The notes beneath the pieces are model-generated. The model worked only from the letters and a program-made list of their open reading frames with translations. It did not search any database and had not been told where the DNA came from. The translations under genes were made by a program, and so were the position numbers. From Marinobacter daepoensis DSM 16072 (lineage in GTDB: Bacteria; Pseudomonadota; Gammaproteobacteria; Pseudomonadales; Oleiphilaceae), in contig NZ_ATWI01000008.1 in assembly GCF_000421165.1 (NCBI RefSeq), positions 434,001 to 498,000 of the forward strand: a stretch of 64,000 nt of DNA. Reading direction: 5' to 3'. Every line of letters begins with the position of its first letter. Within the stretch, counting starts at the first letter, position 1. This document shows, one piece after another, positions 16,779 through 25,699 of this stretch.

Positions 16779-18581
16779 ATGACCGATACCCTCATCGACC
16801 GCCGAGACCTTGAATTCCAGCTCTACGATGTGATGAACACTCAGGCCCTCACGGGCCGCGAACGGTTCAGCGAACACAGCCGGGATACTTTTGATGCGGT
16901 CATCGACATGGCCGATAAAATGGCCAGAGAGACATTCGCGAACCACAACAGCGCCGCTGACAAAGACGAGCCAAGGTTCGTCAACGGCCAGATTGAGATG
17001 CTCCCGGAGGTTAAGCAGGCGTTCGATGCCTATGCGCAAGCCGGATTCCTGGCGGGCCGTTACGACCATGATCTTGGCGGCATGCAGCTTCCGGAAACCA
17101 TCATGGCCGCCTGCAATGGTTTCTTCACCGCAGCCAACCCGGGTACGGCAGGTTATCCGTTCCTTACCACGGCCGCTGCCAATCTGATTCGTGTCTTCGG
17201 TAATGACGATCAGAAATCCAGGTTTCTGCCTAATATGCTCAACGGCCGGTACAGCGGCACGATGGCGCTGACCGAGCCTCACGCGGGGTCCAGCCTCGCT
17301 GACATTCGCACGTCGGCCACGCCTGCTGACGACGGTCACTATCTGATCAAAGGCGCCAAGATCTACATATCTGGTGGCGAGCAGAGTCTCACCGAGAACA
17401 TCGTTCACATGGTACTGGCCAAGATCAAAGGGGCCCCGGCCGGTGTAAAAGGGATTTCGCTGTTTATCGTTCCGAAGTTCCATGTCGATAAGAATGGCAA
17501 TCCGGGCGAACGCAATGGTGTCAGCCTGGCCGGCCTTATCCACAAACTTGGCTACCGTGGCACCACTTCAACTGCCCTGAGTTTTGGTGATGATGCCCCA
17601 TGCCACGGCTATCTGGTGGGTGAACCGCATCAGGGGCTGAAGTACATGTTCCAGATGATGAATGAAGCGCGCATCGGTGTCGGGTTTGGGGCGGCCGTTA
17701 TCGGTTACCGGGGCTATATGCACAGCCTGGAATATGCCAAAGATCGTCTGCAGGGGCGAAAAGCCAGTGAGAAGAACCCGGAGAGCCCGCAAGTTGCTAT
17801 CATTGAGCATGCGGATGTGCGCCGGATGCTACTGGCGCAGAAAGCCTACAGTGAAGGCGGGCTGGCTCTGTGTCTCTATGGCGCGCGTCTGATGGACGAC
17901 CAGCAGACGCACCCGGATGAACAGAAACGGATGGAAGCTGGCAAGTTACTGGATCTGCTGACCCCGGTGATCAAGGCCTGGCCCTCGGAGTACGGCCCCA
18001 AGGCGAACGATCTGGCCATTCAGGTCTATGGCGGGGCAGGCTACACACGGGAGTATCCGGTGGAGCAGTGCTGGCGGGACAACCGGCTGAACCCGATTCA
18101 CGAGGGCACCAACGGCATTCAGGCACTGGATCTGCTGGGGCGTAAAATCTGGCAGGACCAAAGCCACGGCCTGCAGTTGCTGATGCAGGAAATGCAGATC
18201 GACCTGCAAGCGGCCAGTACCGATCGCTGCCAGCAATGGGCGCTGTCACTCAGTGAGACCCTGCAACAGGCGGTGAAAGTTACCCAGAGCCTGGGGAGAT
18301 CCCTGATGAGTGGAGACGTTGATAAGTCGCTGGCCAACGCCAGCTGTTACCTGCATCTGTTCGGCCATATTGTGGTCGCCTGGATGTGGCTGCGACAGGC
18401 CAACGCCGCCGCCACCGCGCTGGCGTCCGCCAACAGCGACGTTGAGCGCAACTTCTATCAGGGTAAGCTGCAGGCGGCTCAGTACTTTTTCCACTGGGAA
18501 TTGCCGACCGTAGCGCAGGATCTGGTGCTGCTGCGCAATCAGGACGATACCTGTCTGAATATGAAAGCGGAGTGGTTCTGA
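16779..18581 (+). CDS. acyl-CoA dehydrogenase
   Basis: A 600-residue flavoenzyme of the long acyl-CoA dehydrogenase type with the extra C-terminal DUF3-like extension, catalysing alpha,beta-dehydrogenation of acyl-CoA for beta-oxidation. Key segments are TMALTEPHAGSSLADIRTSA near residue 155, KIYISGGEQ, and the catalytic/FAD region VYGGAGYTREYPVEQCWRDN followed by IHEGTNGIQALDLLGRK. AGGAG precedes ATG 16779; the open frame back to 16605 only mirrors the AraC remnant on the other strand. The gene is intact, although the genes on both sides are decayed. Substrate chain length is not evident. Confidence 0.9.
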   Translation: MTDTLIDRRDLEFQLYDVMNTQALTGRERFSEHSRDTFDAVIDMADKMARETFANHNSAADKDEPRFVNGQIEMLPEVKQAFDAYAQAGFLAGRYDHDLGGMQLPETIMAACNGFFTAANPGTAGYPFLTTAAANLIRVFGNDDQKSRFLPNMLNGRYSGTMALTEPHAGSSLADIRTSATPADDGHYLIKGAKIYISGGEQSLTENIVHMVLAKIKGAPAGVKGISLFIVPKFHVDKNGNPGERNGVSLAGLIHKLGYRGTTSTALSFGDDAPCHGYLVGEPHQGLKYMFQMMNEARIGVGFGAAVIGYRGYMHSLEYAKDRLQGRKASEKNPESPQVAIIEHADVRRMLLAQKAYSEGGLALCLYGARLMDDQQTHPDEQKRMEAGKLLDLLTPVIKAWPSEYGPKANDLAIQVYGGAGYTREYPVEQCWRDNRLNPIHEGTNGIQALDLLGRKIWQDQSHGLQLLMQEMQIDLQAASTDRCQQWALSLSETLQQAVKVTQSLGRSLMSGDVDKSLANASCYLHLFGHIVVAWMWLRQANAAATALASANSDVERNFYQGKLQAAQYFFHWELPTVAQDLVLLRNQDDTCLNMKAEWF

Positions 18582-19037
18582 TGTCGCTGGTTGACGTCGA
18601 AAAACAAGGCCATATCCGCATTGCCGCCAGAGTCACTCGCTTTGCTCAGCTGGAAGTGAAGAGAGGCATCTTCGCCTGCGGTGGAGCCACCATCCGTTTG
18701 CCGCGTGAAATCGGTTAGGGCAATGCCCAGCGTTACCTGCTCACCGGAGACGAATGGGCCGCCGAACAAGCCTGTCAGTGGGGCCTGATCCAGGAACTGG
18801 TGGAACCCGGGGAACAAGCTCAATAAGGCCATGGAAATCGCCGAAAAGATCGCTAAGGCCGCGCCCTTGGGGGTTCAGGGCAGTCTGAAGTCGTCCAGGC
18901 TTGCCATTTCCGAAGGTCAGGAGGTGGCCAGGGAGTGCCTGTTTCCGGAACTGCGGCCGGTGATGGCCAGTGAAGAGGTCCAAGAAGGCATCCAGTCGTT
19001 CCTGGAGCGGAGGGAGGCGGTGTTTAAGGGGAAGTAA
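18581..19037 (+). pseudogene. degraded enoyl-CoA hydratase/isomerase (crotonase) gene
   Basis: Starts with an ATG overlapping the dehydrogenase stop by one base (TGATG). It begins like a crotonase (MSLVDVEKQGHI), then jumps to the late part of the fold (LPREIG, LLTGDEWAAEQA, GLIQELVEPGEQ), so roughly the central third with the catalytic glutamates is deleted. An in-frame TAG at 18716-18718 sits where the family usually has a Trp or similar residue. One extra A near 18815 shifts the frame: removing it turns the reading into EQLNKAMEIAEKIAKAAP, which continues to the stop at 19037. Three independent lesions show it is non-functional. Confidence 0.88.
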
Positions 19038-19095
19038 GCCGGCACCTTGATCAACAGGCCAGGGCCGGCAATCAGACCACTAAATCAGTCAGACC

Positions 19096-20343
19096 TCAGG
19101 CAGCTTCAGGCTCCGAAGAACTGTCAGCCCGACGAGCTGCAGCTACCGTGGCTGCATAATCCGCATACCTCGCCATCAGCTCTTCTTTACGATCAGGGTC
19201 CCAGTTGATCTTTGACAGGTCCCCCTCGTAGTGATCAATCACCCGCTTATCCATGGTCTCGTACCACCACTGCGGCAGGTAAGCCGGCAGCAACATCGAT
19301 GCGTAGCCACCCGGCAGCTGTGGCGCCTTCTCGAAATGTCGCAACGCCTGAAAGCTCCGGGTTGGGTGCGCATGATGGTCAGAGTGCCGCTGTAACTGAT
19401 ACAGGAACAGATTGGTTACAATGTGATTGCTGTTCCAGCTGTGCTCTGGTTTTGTCCGCTCATATTTGCCATTTTTGTCTTTTTGCCGCAGTAGACCGTA
19501 GTGCTCAATGTAGTTCACACTTTCCAGCAGGCTGGCTCCGTACACCGCCTGTGCCGCCAGGAAGGGCACGGCCCTTGGGCCACAGGCCAGCGTGGTTGCG
19601 CCAAAGAACCCGGCGGTCATGGCCCAGCCCTGCAGAAGCTCGTTCTCAAGACTCCAGAAACTCTTACCCTTGCGTTCCAGCCTCGCCTTTTCAATTTTCA
19701 CCGAAGACTTGATGCCGCCAAACACAGTGCGGGGCAGGAACTTCCAGAAACTCTCGCCCATCCGGCTGCTGGCGGGGTCTTCCGGTGTGGCCACCCGCTT
19801 GTGATGGCCAAAGTTGTGTTCTACCACAAAGTGGGTGTAACCGGTGGGGGCCAGGGCTGCCATGGCCATCAGTTTGTTCAGCTTGTTGGATTTGTGTCCC
19901 AGCTCGTGTGCCGTGTTAATGCCGACACCATTGATAGCGCCTACGGTCAGGGCCAGGCCAATTTTGTCTTCCAGGGGTGTTTTCTTTCGGCTGGCCAGCC
20001 AGGCTCCCATGAAGGTCATGGCATATTGGGTCGGAATGAAAGCTTTGACGATCCGGTCGTAGTATTTGTCCTGCTCCAGAGACCGGACCGCAGACTCTGG
20101 CGGGTTGCTCTTGTCTTCACCGATTGTGCGGTCAAGTGCGGGGATGATGGCGTGAACCAGAGCCGGCCCTGTCCAGGCCAGCCCCTTGAGTTTTTTGGGG
20201 GCCAGGGCATACCCGGTCAGTGCGGCCAGGCCGATGCCCGGCAAGGCTGGGCCTAGCAGCCAGAGGTAGCGTTTGGGGTCTGACCAGTGCTCAGTCTCGG
20301 GTGTCGCTTTCTCGTTGAGTGGGGGAGTGGCTTTGGCATTCAT
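19096..20343 (-). CDS. alkB: alkane 1-monooxygenase AlkB
   Basis: A 415-residue integral-membrane di-iron hydroxylase that converts n-alkanes to 1-alkanols with O2 and electrons from rubredoxin. The histidine boxes are complete: HELGHK, EHNFGHHKR, the NYIEHYG motif and LQRHSDHHAHP. Six hydrophobic segments match the family. ATG 20343 is preferred over one 18 codons upstream because GGAGG is correctly spaced. No rubredoxin, rubredoxin reductase or alkane regulator gene is adjacent, so electron partners must be encoded elsewhere. The tail is acidic and Ala-rich. Confidence 0.95.
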   Translation of the reverse strand: MNAKATPPLNEKATPETEHWSDPKRYLWLLGPALPGIGLAALTGYALAPKKLKGLAWTGPALVHAIIPALDRTIGEDKSNPPESAVRSLEQDKYYDRIVKAFIPTQYAMTFMGAWLASRKKTPLEDKIGLALTVGAINGVGINTAHELGHKSNKLNKLMAMAALAPTGYTHFVVEHNFGHHKRVATPEDPASSRMGESFWKFLPRTVFGGIKSSVKIEKARLERKGKSFWSLENELLQGWAMTAGFFGATTLACGPRAVPFLAAQAVYGASLLESVNYIEHYGLLRQKDKNGKYERTKPEHSWNSNHIVTNLFLYQLQRHSDHHAHPTRSFQALRHFEKAPQLPGGYASMLLPAYLPQWWYETMDKRVIDHYEGDLSKINWDPDRKEELMARYADYAATVAAARRADSSSEPEAA

Positions 20344-20526
20344 CTCAGGTCCTCCGTGGAGTTTGTTGTGATTCTTCTCCGAATTTATGTCGGACAATCT
20401 GTCAATACAACACGGAGGGTTGGCTGGCCTTTAAACTGGCCCGGGATGACATTTGGGGGGGCAGGTGGCGATTTCAGGTGCGCTGGTCCATCCTTTCAGG
20501 AAACAACAAAAACAGGGATGCGACGA

Positions 20527-20778
20527 ATGAATGCCTCAAACCTCTCGCCAGCCACCATGTCATGGGCTGCCAAGCAGCGGCTGCTGGAATATGCTCAGGC
20601 TATGCGTCTGGCCGAAATTATTTATCAGGACCCGAATGGTCAGGTGTGCGTGGTTCATGCGGTGGTCCGGGAGATACTCAGTCGGGCAGGGGGAGATTTT
20701 GTTGTCCTGAGCAAAGGCCAGGTTGTTGCGGCAGACCATATCATCATGATTGACGGTGAGCGGTTAACGAAAGAGTAA
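20527..20778 (+). CDS. small protein, possibly Rof-like Rho-binding fold
   Basis: An 83-residue protein whose last 60 residues look like a small beta-barrel: RLAEIIYQDPNGQVCVVHAV, then REILSRAGGDFVVLSKGQVV and ADHIIMIDGERL. The spacing of strands and the ending resemble Rof (YaeO), the Rho-binding antiterminator, but key residues cannot be confirmed, so this is a weak call. ATG 20527 with AGGGA upstream is used; another ATG three codons earlier is possible. It is divergent from alkB, with a 183-bp region between them that must carry both promoters. Confidence 0.5.
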   Translation: MNASNLSPATMSWAAKQRLLEYAQAMRLAEIIYQDPNGQVCVVHAVVREILSRAGGDFVVLSKGQVVAADHIIMIDGERLTKE

Positions 20779-20857
20779 TTGCCCGGTAATTGCTATTGGT
20801 CCGGTGCTCCCTCTACTCTGTTGGCGTTGTAAACATATACCGACAGAGGGACATGTT

Positions 20858-21172
20858 ATGAAGAAGTTTACCTTGAGCGCACTCGCACTGGTGGCCACGC
20901 TTGGACTTTCCGCCTGTAGCTCAGAGAGCGATGAAGGCGCGGATTTTGAACAGGCGGGTGAAAACGCCGAGGAAATGATGGATAACGCTGCCAACGCCAC
21001 GGAAGAAACCTGGGAAGAAGCGACAGGCCAGGACGAAGGGGTGATAGGCGAAATGCAGGAAGGCGCTGAAAACGCCGGTGACGAGCTTGAAGAAGCCGCC
21101 GATAAGGTCGGCGACTCCATGGACGAAGCCGCTGACTCCATGGAAGAAGGTTACGACGAGATGACTCAGTGA
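20858..21172 (+). CDS. small acidic lipoprotein
   Basis: A 104-residue lipoprotein: signal peptide with lipobox GLSAC (Cys20) followed by an extremely acidic helical region rich in Glu, Asp and Ala, with near-repeats such as MDEAADSMEEG and ENAEEMMDNAAN that suggest an amphipathic coiled coil. Met, Asn and Gly punctuate the repeats. AGAGGG lies before ATG 20858. No family known to me fits beyond a general resemblance to small entericidin-like or coiled-coil lipoproteins. A hairpin follows the stop. Confidence 0.75.
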   Translation: MKKFTLSALALVATLGLSACSSESDEGADFEQAGENAEEMMDNAANATEETWEEATGQDEGVIGEMQEGAENAGDELEEAADKVGDSMDEAADSMEEGYDEMTQ

Positions 21173-21189
21173 TCCTGAGTTGCGGGATT

Positions 21190-21210
21190 ACGGGGCCGGT
21201 GTGGCCCCGT
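21190..21210 (+). terminator. GC-rich hairpin after the acidic lipoprotein gene
   Basis: A perfect 8-bp stem, ACGGGGCC (21190-21197) with GGCCCCGT (21203-21210), and a five-base loop, followed by a weak pyrimidine run (TCCTTCC). Probably a terminator separating the lipoprotein gene from the Pho-type promoter of phoX. Confidence 0.6.
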
Positions 21211-21229
21211 TCCTTCCCAGGCGGAATCC

Positions 21230-21291
21230 CTGTCATCGAACGTTAATGAATCTGTCTTAAATCCGTTTATCTCCTGTCACATATCTTTCCG
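21230..21291 (+). promoter_or_regulatory. phased array of Pho-box half-sites upstream of phoX
   Basis: Strong PhoB half-sites CTGTCAT, CTGTCTT and CTGTCAC begin at 21230, 21252 and 21274, exactly 22 bp apart. Between and after them, weaker matches CGTTAAT, CCGTTTA and CTTTCCG begin at 21241, 21263 and 21285, giving a strict 11-bp phase over six positions. PhoB binds direct repeats of CTGTCAT-like heptamers with 11-bp period, so this is a multi-dimer Pho box. It ends about 53 bp before the phoX start codon. Confidence 0.8.
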
Positions 21292-21344
21292 ACACTTGCC
21301 TCTTGAAACAAAGGACTCGTCTACTAATCCAAGAGAGGCAAATC

Positions 21345-23381
21345 ATGGCCAAGCACGACCTTGATCCTAATTACCTTGACCCGAACTACGAACCGGTGGT
21401 TAACCACTCTGAAAATACGCCCTTTCATGAGGTTCTGTCTGCTCGTATGCAGCGCCGTACGGTGATGAAGGGCAGTGTGGGCGCGGCTCTGGCAGGCGTG
21501 ATGGGCCTGGGGCTGGTGGGTTGTGGCAGTGATAGTGACGACGATGACGATACTGGTGGTAACGTCCTGCCCCCGAAGGTGGATACCAAACTGGGGTTCC
21601 AGGCCATCCCCGTTTCTACCGCAAATGAAGTGAAAGTACCCGAGGGTTACACTGCTGAGGCCTTCCTGCCCTGGGGGACCCCGATCACCGGCTCTTATCC
21701 GGAGTATCGTCCCGATGGCTCTAACACCGGTGCTGAGCAGGAACAGCAAGTTGGCATGCATCACGATGGCATGCATTTCTACCCGATTGATGTGAAGTCT
21801 GGTGGTAACAGCTCTGAAGAAGGTCTGTTGGTGATGAACCATGAGTACATCGACCAGAGCGCGATTCACACCAACGGTGCCACCAGCAACGCAGACGGCT
21901 CACGCCCGGCCGATGAGGTCCGCAAGGAAATTGCGGCGCACGGTGTTTCCGTGGTGCACATTCGCAAAGACAGCGCGGGCAAGTGGGACGTGGTGTTTGG
22001 CAGTCGGTTCAACCGTCGTATCACCGGTGGCACAGCCATGGACATCCGTGGCCCTTTGCGTGGCTATGGAAAACTGGTCACACCGTACAGTCTCGATGCC
22101 ACTGAAACCCGCGGAACGCTGAACAACTGCTCCATGGGGCCGACACCCTGGGGCACCTATCTGACGGCCGAGGAAAACTGGCACGGTTACTTTGCCTTTG
22201 ATACCGACAAGGCGGCTCGCCCCAGAGAGTATGTGCGTCATGGGGTTGGCGGGAGTTCGCGTTACGACTGGGAGAAGGCCGACAGTGGTCTCGATCAGTA
22301 TCGTCGTTTTGACGTAACCCCGACGCCGGGCGGCTCGGCGGAAACGGATTACCGCAATGAAGCCTGCACGTTTGGTTACATGGTTGAAATCGATCCGTTC
22401 TCCCCGGAAAGCAAACCTCAGAAGCGGACCTCGCTTGGCCGGTTTGGCCATGAAGGGGTGATCTTCGCTCCGGTTACAGAGGGTCAGCCTGTTGTCTGCT
22501 ACTCCGGTGATGACTCCCGGTTCGAATACATCTACAAGTTTGTTTCCGCGCGCCCATATTACGCGGCTTCCGCCGACGGTTCCCTGCTGGACGAAGGCAC
22601 CCTCTACGTGGCCCGTTTTAATGATGACGGTACCGGTGAGTGGCTGTCGCTGTCCCTGAAGGACGAAACCTTCGCAGGTAAAGTTGCAGCCGCAAAAGGC
22701 AAGGAAGTCGGGCGCAGCGGGATTGTCTTTGACGGCTTCGACAGTCAGGCGGATGTGCTTCTGAATACCCGTCTGGCAGCTGATATTGCCGGTGCGACCC
22801 CCATGGATCGCCCGGAGTGGGGCGCGGTTGATCCGAACAATGGTGATGTGTACTTCACGCTGACCAATAACAGCAAGCGCACGGACGCTGAGACAGATGC
22901 AGCCAACCCGATTGCCAACAACATCAATGGCCACATCATTCGCTGGACCGAAGCGGATGGGAATCATGCTGCGATGGCTTTCGAGTGGGATATTTTTGTC
23001 TTTGCCGGTGAGCAGGGAACGGAAACCGTCGTTGATGGTGAAGCTGTGGTAACACTGGGAGATGAGAACATCTTTAACAGCCCGGATGGTTTGTGGTTTG
23101 ACTACAATGGCCGTCTGTGGATTCAGACCGATGGCTACAGCAATGAGACGTTTGGTAACCAGATGATGCTGGCGGCAGACCCTGCAACCCGGGATATCCG
23201 GCGTTTCTTTGTGGGGCCTGTTGGTTGTGAGGTGACGGGGGTGGTGACCACTCCGGATACCAGCAACATGTTCGTGAACATTCAGCATCCGCGAGCCAAC
23301 TGGCCGAACGCCTCGGAAGATCGCCCTCGTGACGCCACGGTGATCGTTACCCGCAACGACGGTGGTGTGATCGGAGCCTGA
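21345..23381 (+). CDS. phoX: PhoX-family alkaline phosphatase (Tat-exported)
   Basis: A 678-residue DUF839/PhoX protein, a Ca2+/Fe-dependent phosphomonoesterase used under phosphate limitation. The N-terminus carries a twin-arginine signal (RR37-38 in MQRRTVMKG) and a lipobox-like LVGC (Cys60) followed by an acidic run, so it may be a Tat-exported lipoprotein. The body has PhoX motifs such as NHEYIDQ, SMGPTPWGTYLTAEENWHGY, LGRFGHEGV and RPEWGAVDPNNGDVYFTLTN. ATG 21345 has AGAGAGG upstream. Control by phosphate is strongly suggested by the Pho-box array. Cofactor ligands were not mapped residue by residue. Confidence 0.9.
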   Translation: MAKHDLDPNYLDPNYEPVVNHSENTPFHEVLSARMQRRTVMKGSVGAALAGVMGLGLVGCGSDSDDDDDTGGNVLPPKVDTKLGFQAIPVSTANEVKVPEGYTAEAFLPWGTPITGSYPEYRPDGSNTGAEQEQQVGMHHDGMHFYPIDVKSGGNSSEEGLLVMNHEYIDQSAIHTNGATSNADGSRPADEVRKEIAAHGVSVVHIRKDSAGKWDVVFGSRFNRRITGGTAMDIRGPLRGYGKLVTPYSLDATETRGTLNNCSMGPTPWGTYLTAEENWHGYFAFDTDKAARPREYVRHGVGGSSRYDWEKADSGLDQYRRFDVTPTPGGSAETDYRNEACTFGYMVEIDPFSPESKPQKRTSLGRFGHEGVIFAPVTEGQPVVCYSGDDSRFEYIYKFVSARPYYAASADGSLLDEGTLYVARFNDDGTGEWLSLSLKDETFAGKVAAAKGKEVGRSGIVFDGFDSQADVLLNTRLAADIAGATPMDRPEWGAVDPNNGDVYFTLTNNSKRTDAETDAANPIANNINGHIIRWTEADGNHAAMAFEWDIFVFAGEQGTETVVDGEAVVTLGDENIFNSPDGLWFDYNGRLWIQTDGYSNETFGNQMMLAADPATRDIRRFFVGPVGCEVTGVVTTPDTSNMFVNIQHPRANWPNASEDRPRDATVIVTRNDGGVIGA

Positions 23382-23408
23382 ATGGCCTGACGTGCGCCCC
23401 GGCGTTTT

Positions 23409-23450
23409 AAAAAGCCCGTGCTGATTGATTCAGCGCGGGCTTTTCTTTTT
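23409..23450 (+). terminator. intrinsic terminator of phoX
   Basis: AAAGCCCGTGCTGA pairs with TCAGCGCGGGCTTT (one G-T type mismatch) around a short TTGATT loop, followed by a T-rich run. It begins 28 bp after the phoX stop and is a classical Rho-independent terminator. Confidence 0.85.
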
Positions 23451-23497
23451 GTGTTTCAGATTTTTCCGCGGGGGCCGATAACCATACAGACACTGCA

Positions 23498-23521
23498 TTA
23501 GTGGTATCTTTAATCCACTAA
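23498..23521. promoter_or_regulatory. inverted repeat upstream of the chemoreceptor
   Basis: Perfect 7-bp arms TTAGTGG (23498-23504) and CCACTAA (23515-23521) separated by 10 bp, centred about 105 bp upstream of the chemoreceptor start. The centre-to-centre distance of 17 bp would suit a dimeric regulator. Its function is unknown. Confidence 0.35.
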
Positions 23522-23615
23522 AGTAGGAGTTATTAACCCCTGTCATTTCATTACTCTCAGGGCTGGCCTGACATAACAATATGCTTGTATTAGCAATGAT
23601 AAAGGTGAGGGCACC

Positions 23616-25259
23616 ATGGGTTTACTCGACCGCACTGTACTACTCTGGGGAGCGGGCATTGCCGTTGCGCTCAGTCTCGCCGGTTTACTGGTGGCTCCAG
23701 TGATCGGGCTGGATGCCGCGTCGCTTTTAATCGGGTTGCTGTCGGGGCTGGCCGTTGCAGCCGTTTATCTGGTGGTACGCGTGCTGGAGCCGATAGAGAG
23801 AAGCCTTGACGGCCTGAACGATGGCTCCCTGGCGGGTAACCACCCTCTGCGAGTGCGGTGCGCACAACTGCTGGCCGATGCCCGTGCGGGCAAGGCGCTT
23901 GTTGAAACGCTCTCGGCCAGCGCCGACAAGAACGCGATTTCTGCGGCAGAAGTGTCTTTTGCCGCAGATCAGGTCAAACAGCGCCTTGACCGACAAGTCG
24001 AAGAAACGGCCCAGATGGCGGATTACGCAGGCCGGATTACAGACTCTGTGCGAGAGTCGTCTGAACAGGCAGCCAACGCAGCCACCATGGCGTTGCAGAA
24101 CCGTGAAGTCAGTGTGGAAGGTCGCCAGTCTCTGGTGTCTGCCATCGAAAGTGTGAGGCTGGTGCACCAGCAGTCTGCTGAAAACCTTCGTCTGATTCAG
24201 GCGCTGGATGAGAAGTCCGGAAAAATTCAGGGGGTTACGTCCACGATTCAGGGGATTGCGGAACAGACCAATCTGCTGGCCCTGAATGCAGCCATTGAGG
24301 CAGCTCGGGCGGGTGAACAGGGCCGGGGCTTTGCCGTGGTGGCGGATGAGGTCCGGCAACTGGCGGGGCGGACGGCGCAGGCAACCAGTGAGGTAGCGGA
24401 AACTCTGGATGAAATCCAGAATGACACCAAACTGATTGTATCCCGGATCGAGTCCCTGGCAGCCACAGTGGAAGCGGGGTTGGTGTCCGTTGAGGGCGTG
24501 GGCGGGCAGCTGGATCAGATCCGTGATCAGTCTGACCGCGTTCAGCAACAGGTGGCACGGATTGCTGAAATTGACCAGAGCAACGAGCAGAGCCTTGCCC
24601 AGGTATTCTCGGCGATTGAAACCGTCCGGGACCACCTTTCAGAGAGTGATGCCAGTGTGGCGTCTCTGGCAGGCCAGGCGTCGACGCTGATGGAGCTGGC
24701 GGAAATGGCCAACGCCGCGTTCGCGCTCAATAGTAGCGAAAGTTACCATCGACGTTTCTATGAACAGGCTTTGGAAGGTGCCGCGCAGATCTCCAGCCTG
24801 TTTGAGCGGGCGTTACAAGATGGCCGGCTGGATGAGGCGGCGCTTTTCGATAAGCAACGCAAGCCGGTTCCCAATACCGACCCTCTGCAGTATTCCAGTC
24901 GTTTTGATCAGTACACAGACCAGGTACTGCCGACCGTTCAGGAATCCATCAAGAATGCGCACGAGGCGATTGTTTTCTCGATCGCCTGCGCCCCCGACGG
25001 TTATGTGCCGACTCACAACAAGGCTTTTGCACACCCACCAACCGGTAACCGGGAAGTGGACCTGATTAAAAGCCGAAGTAAACGACTGTTCAACGACCGA
25101 ACGGGGATACGGTGTGGTAGCCACACAGAGCCCATGCTGCTCCAGACCTATCGCAGGGATACCGGCGAGATCATGCACGATTTGTCGGTCCCTGTTTATG
25201 TGAACGGCAAACACTGGGGCGGTTTTCGGATTGGCTACCGGCCTGATGAGCATGGATGA
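23616..25259 (+). CDS. methyl-accepting chemotaxis protein with C-terminal sensory domain
   Basis: A 547-residue chemoreceptor. Two closely spaced membrane helices (about residues 8-28 and 35-53) leave almost no periplasmic loop. The signalling hairpin tip [20 protein letters not shown] and [20 protein letters not shown] is canonical. After the signalling domain come about 170 further residues (from [12 protein letters not shown]) containing [17 protein letters not shown] and [15 protein letters not shown], a pattern like the Cache/PAS-type domains of cytoplasmic-sensing receptors. So the ligand is probably sensed at the C-terminus in the cytoplasm. GGTGAGG precedes the ATG. Ligand unknown. 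Confidence 0.88.
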   Translation: MGLLDRTVLLWGAGIAVALSLAGLLVAPVIGLDAASLLIGLLSGLAVAAVYLVVRVLEPIERSLDGLNDGSLAGNHPLRVRCAQLLADARAGKALVETLSASADKNAISAAEVSFAADQVKQRLDRQVEETAQMADYAGRITDSVRESSEQAANAATMALQNREVSVEGRQSLVSAIESVRLVHQQSAENLRLIQALDEKSGKIQGVTSTIQGIAEQTNLLALNAAIEAARAGEQGRGFAVVADEVRQLAGRTAQATSEVAETLDEIQNDTKLIVSRIESLAATVEAGLVSVEGVGGQLDQIRDQSDRVQQQVARIAEIDQSNEQSLAQVFSAIETVRDHLSESDASVASLAGQASTLMELAEMANAAFALNSSESYHRRFYEQALEGAAQISSLFERALQDGRLDEAALFDKQRKPVPNTDPLQYSSRFDQYTDQVLPTVQESIKNAHEAIVFSIACAPDGYVPTHNKAFAHPPTGNREVDLIKSRSKRLFNDRTGIRCGSHTEPMLLQTYRRDTGEIMHDLSVPVYVNGKHWGGFRIGYRPDEHG

Positions 25260-25318
25260 TTCGGGGCGCTCGCCTGGGCTGTGGTAGACTGCCGCTGGCG
25301 TGAAAAAGGAGACCTGAC

Positions 25319-25687
25319 GTGCCCGAACCTGAATACATACCGGCAAATTCCAGAGACCAGCAGCCTCAGGGCCCTGACTCAGCCAGAAACCTGGCCGTGG
25401 CCGTCTATCTGTTGCAGGCCCTGGCGTTTTTCACCGGTGGCATGACAGCTCTGGTGGGGGTCATCATTAACTATGTGAAGCTGGATGATGTCCGTGGCAG
25501 CTGGATTGAACCTCATTTCCGCTGGCAGATCCGTACATTCTGGATCGGGCTGTTGTGGAGTGTCGTGGGCATGATCACGGCGATGCTGATTATCGGCTGG
25601 TTCATTCTGATCGGCATCGCCATCTGGGTGATATACCGGACCGTTAAGGGTGCTCTGGCCCTGAATGACGGCAAGCCCCCATTCTGA
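25319..25687 (+). CDS. small membrane protein, DUF4870-like
   Basis: A 122-residue protein with a polar N-terminal 24 residues and three hydrophobic segments, with INYVKLDDVRGSWIEPHFRWQIRTFW between the first and second, a pattern typical of DUF4870-like and related small membrane proteins. Translation starts at GTG 25319, which has AAGGAG at good spacing; no ATG is available near. The function of the family is unknown. It is convergent with the MFS gene, 12 bp apart. Confidence 0.75.
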   Translation: MPEPEYIPANSRDQQPQGPDSARNLAVAVYLLQALAFFTGGMTALVGVIINYVKLDDVRGSWIEPHFRWQIRTFWIGLLWSVVGMITAMLIIGWFILIGIAIWVIYRTVKGALALNDGKPPF

Positions 25688-25699
25688 GAGCTGTTTGCC

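Noticed and set aside
21900-23288. Long minus-strand open frame opposite phoX
   Set aside because: It is the antisense shadow of a GC-rich coding region; the plus strand encodes a clear PhoX protein and the minus product has no family features.
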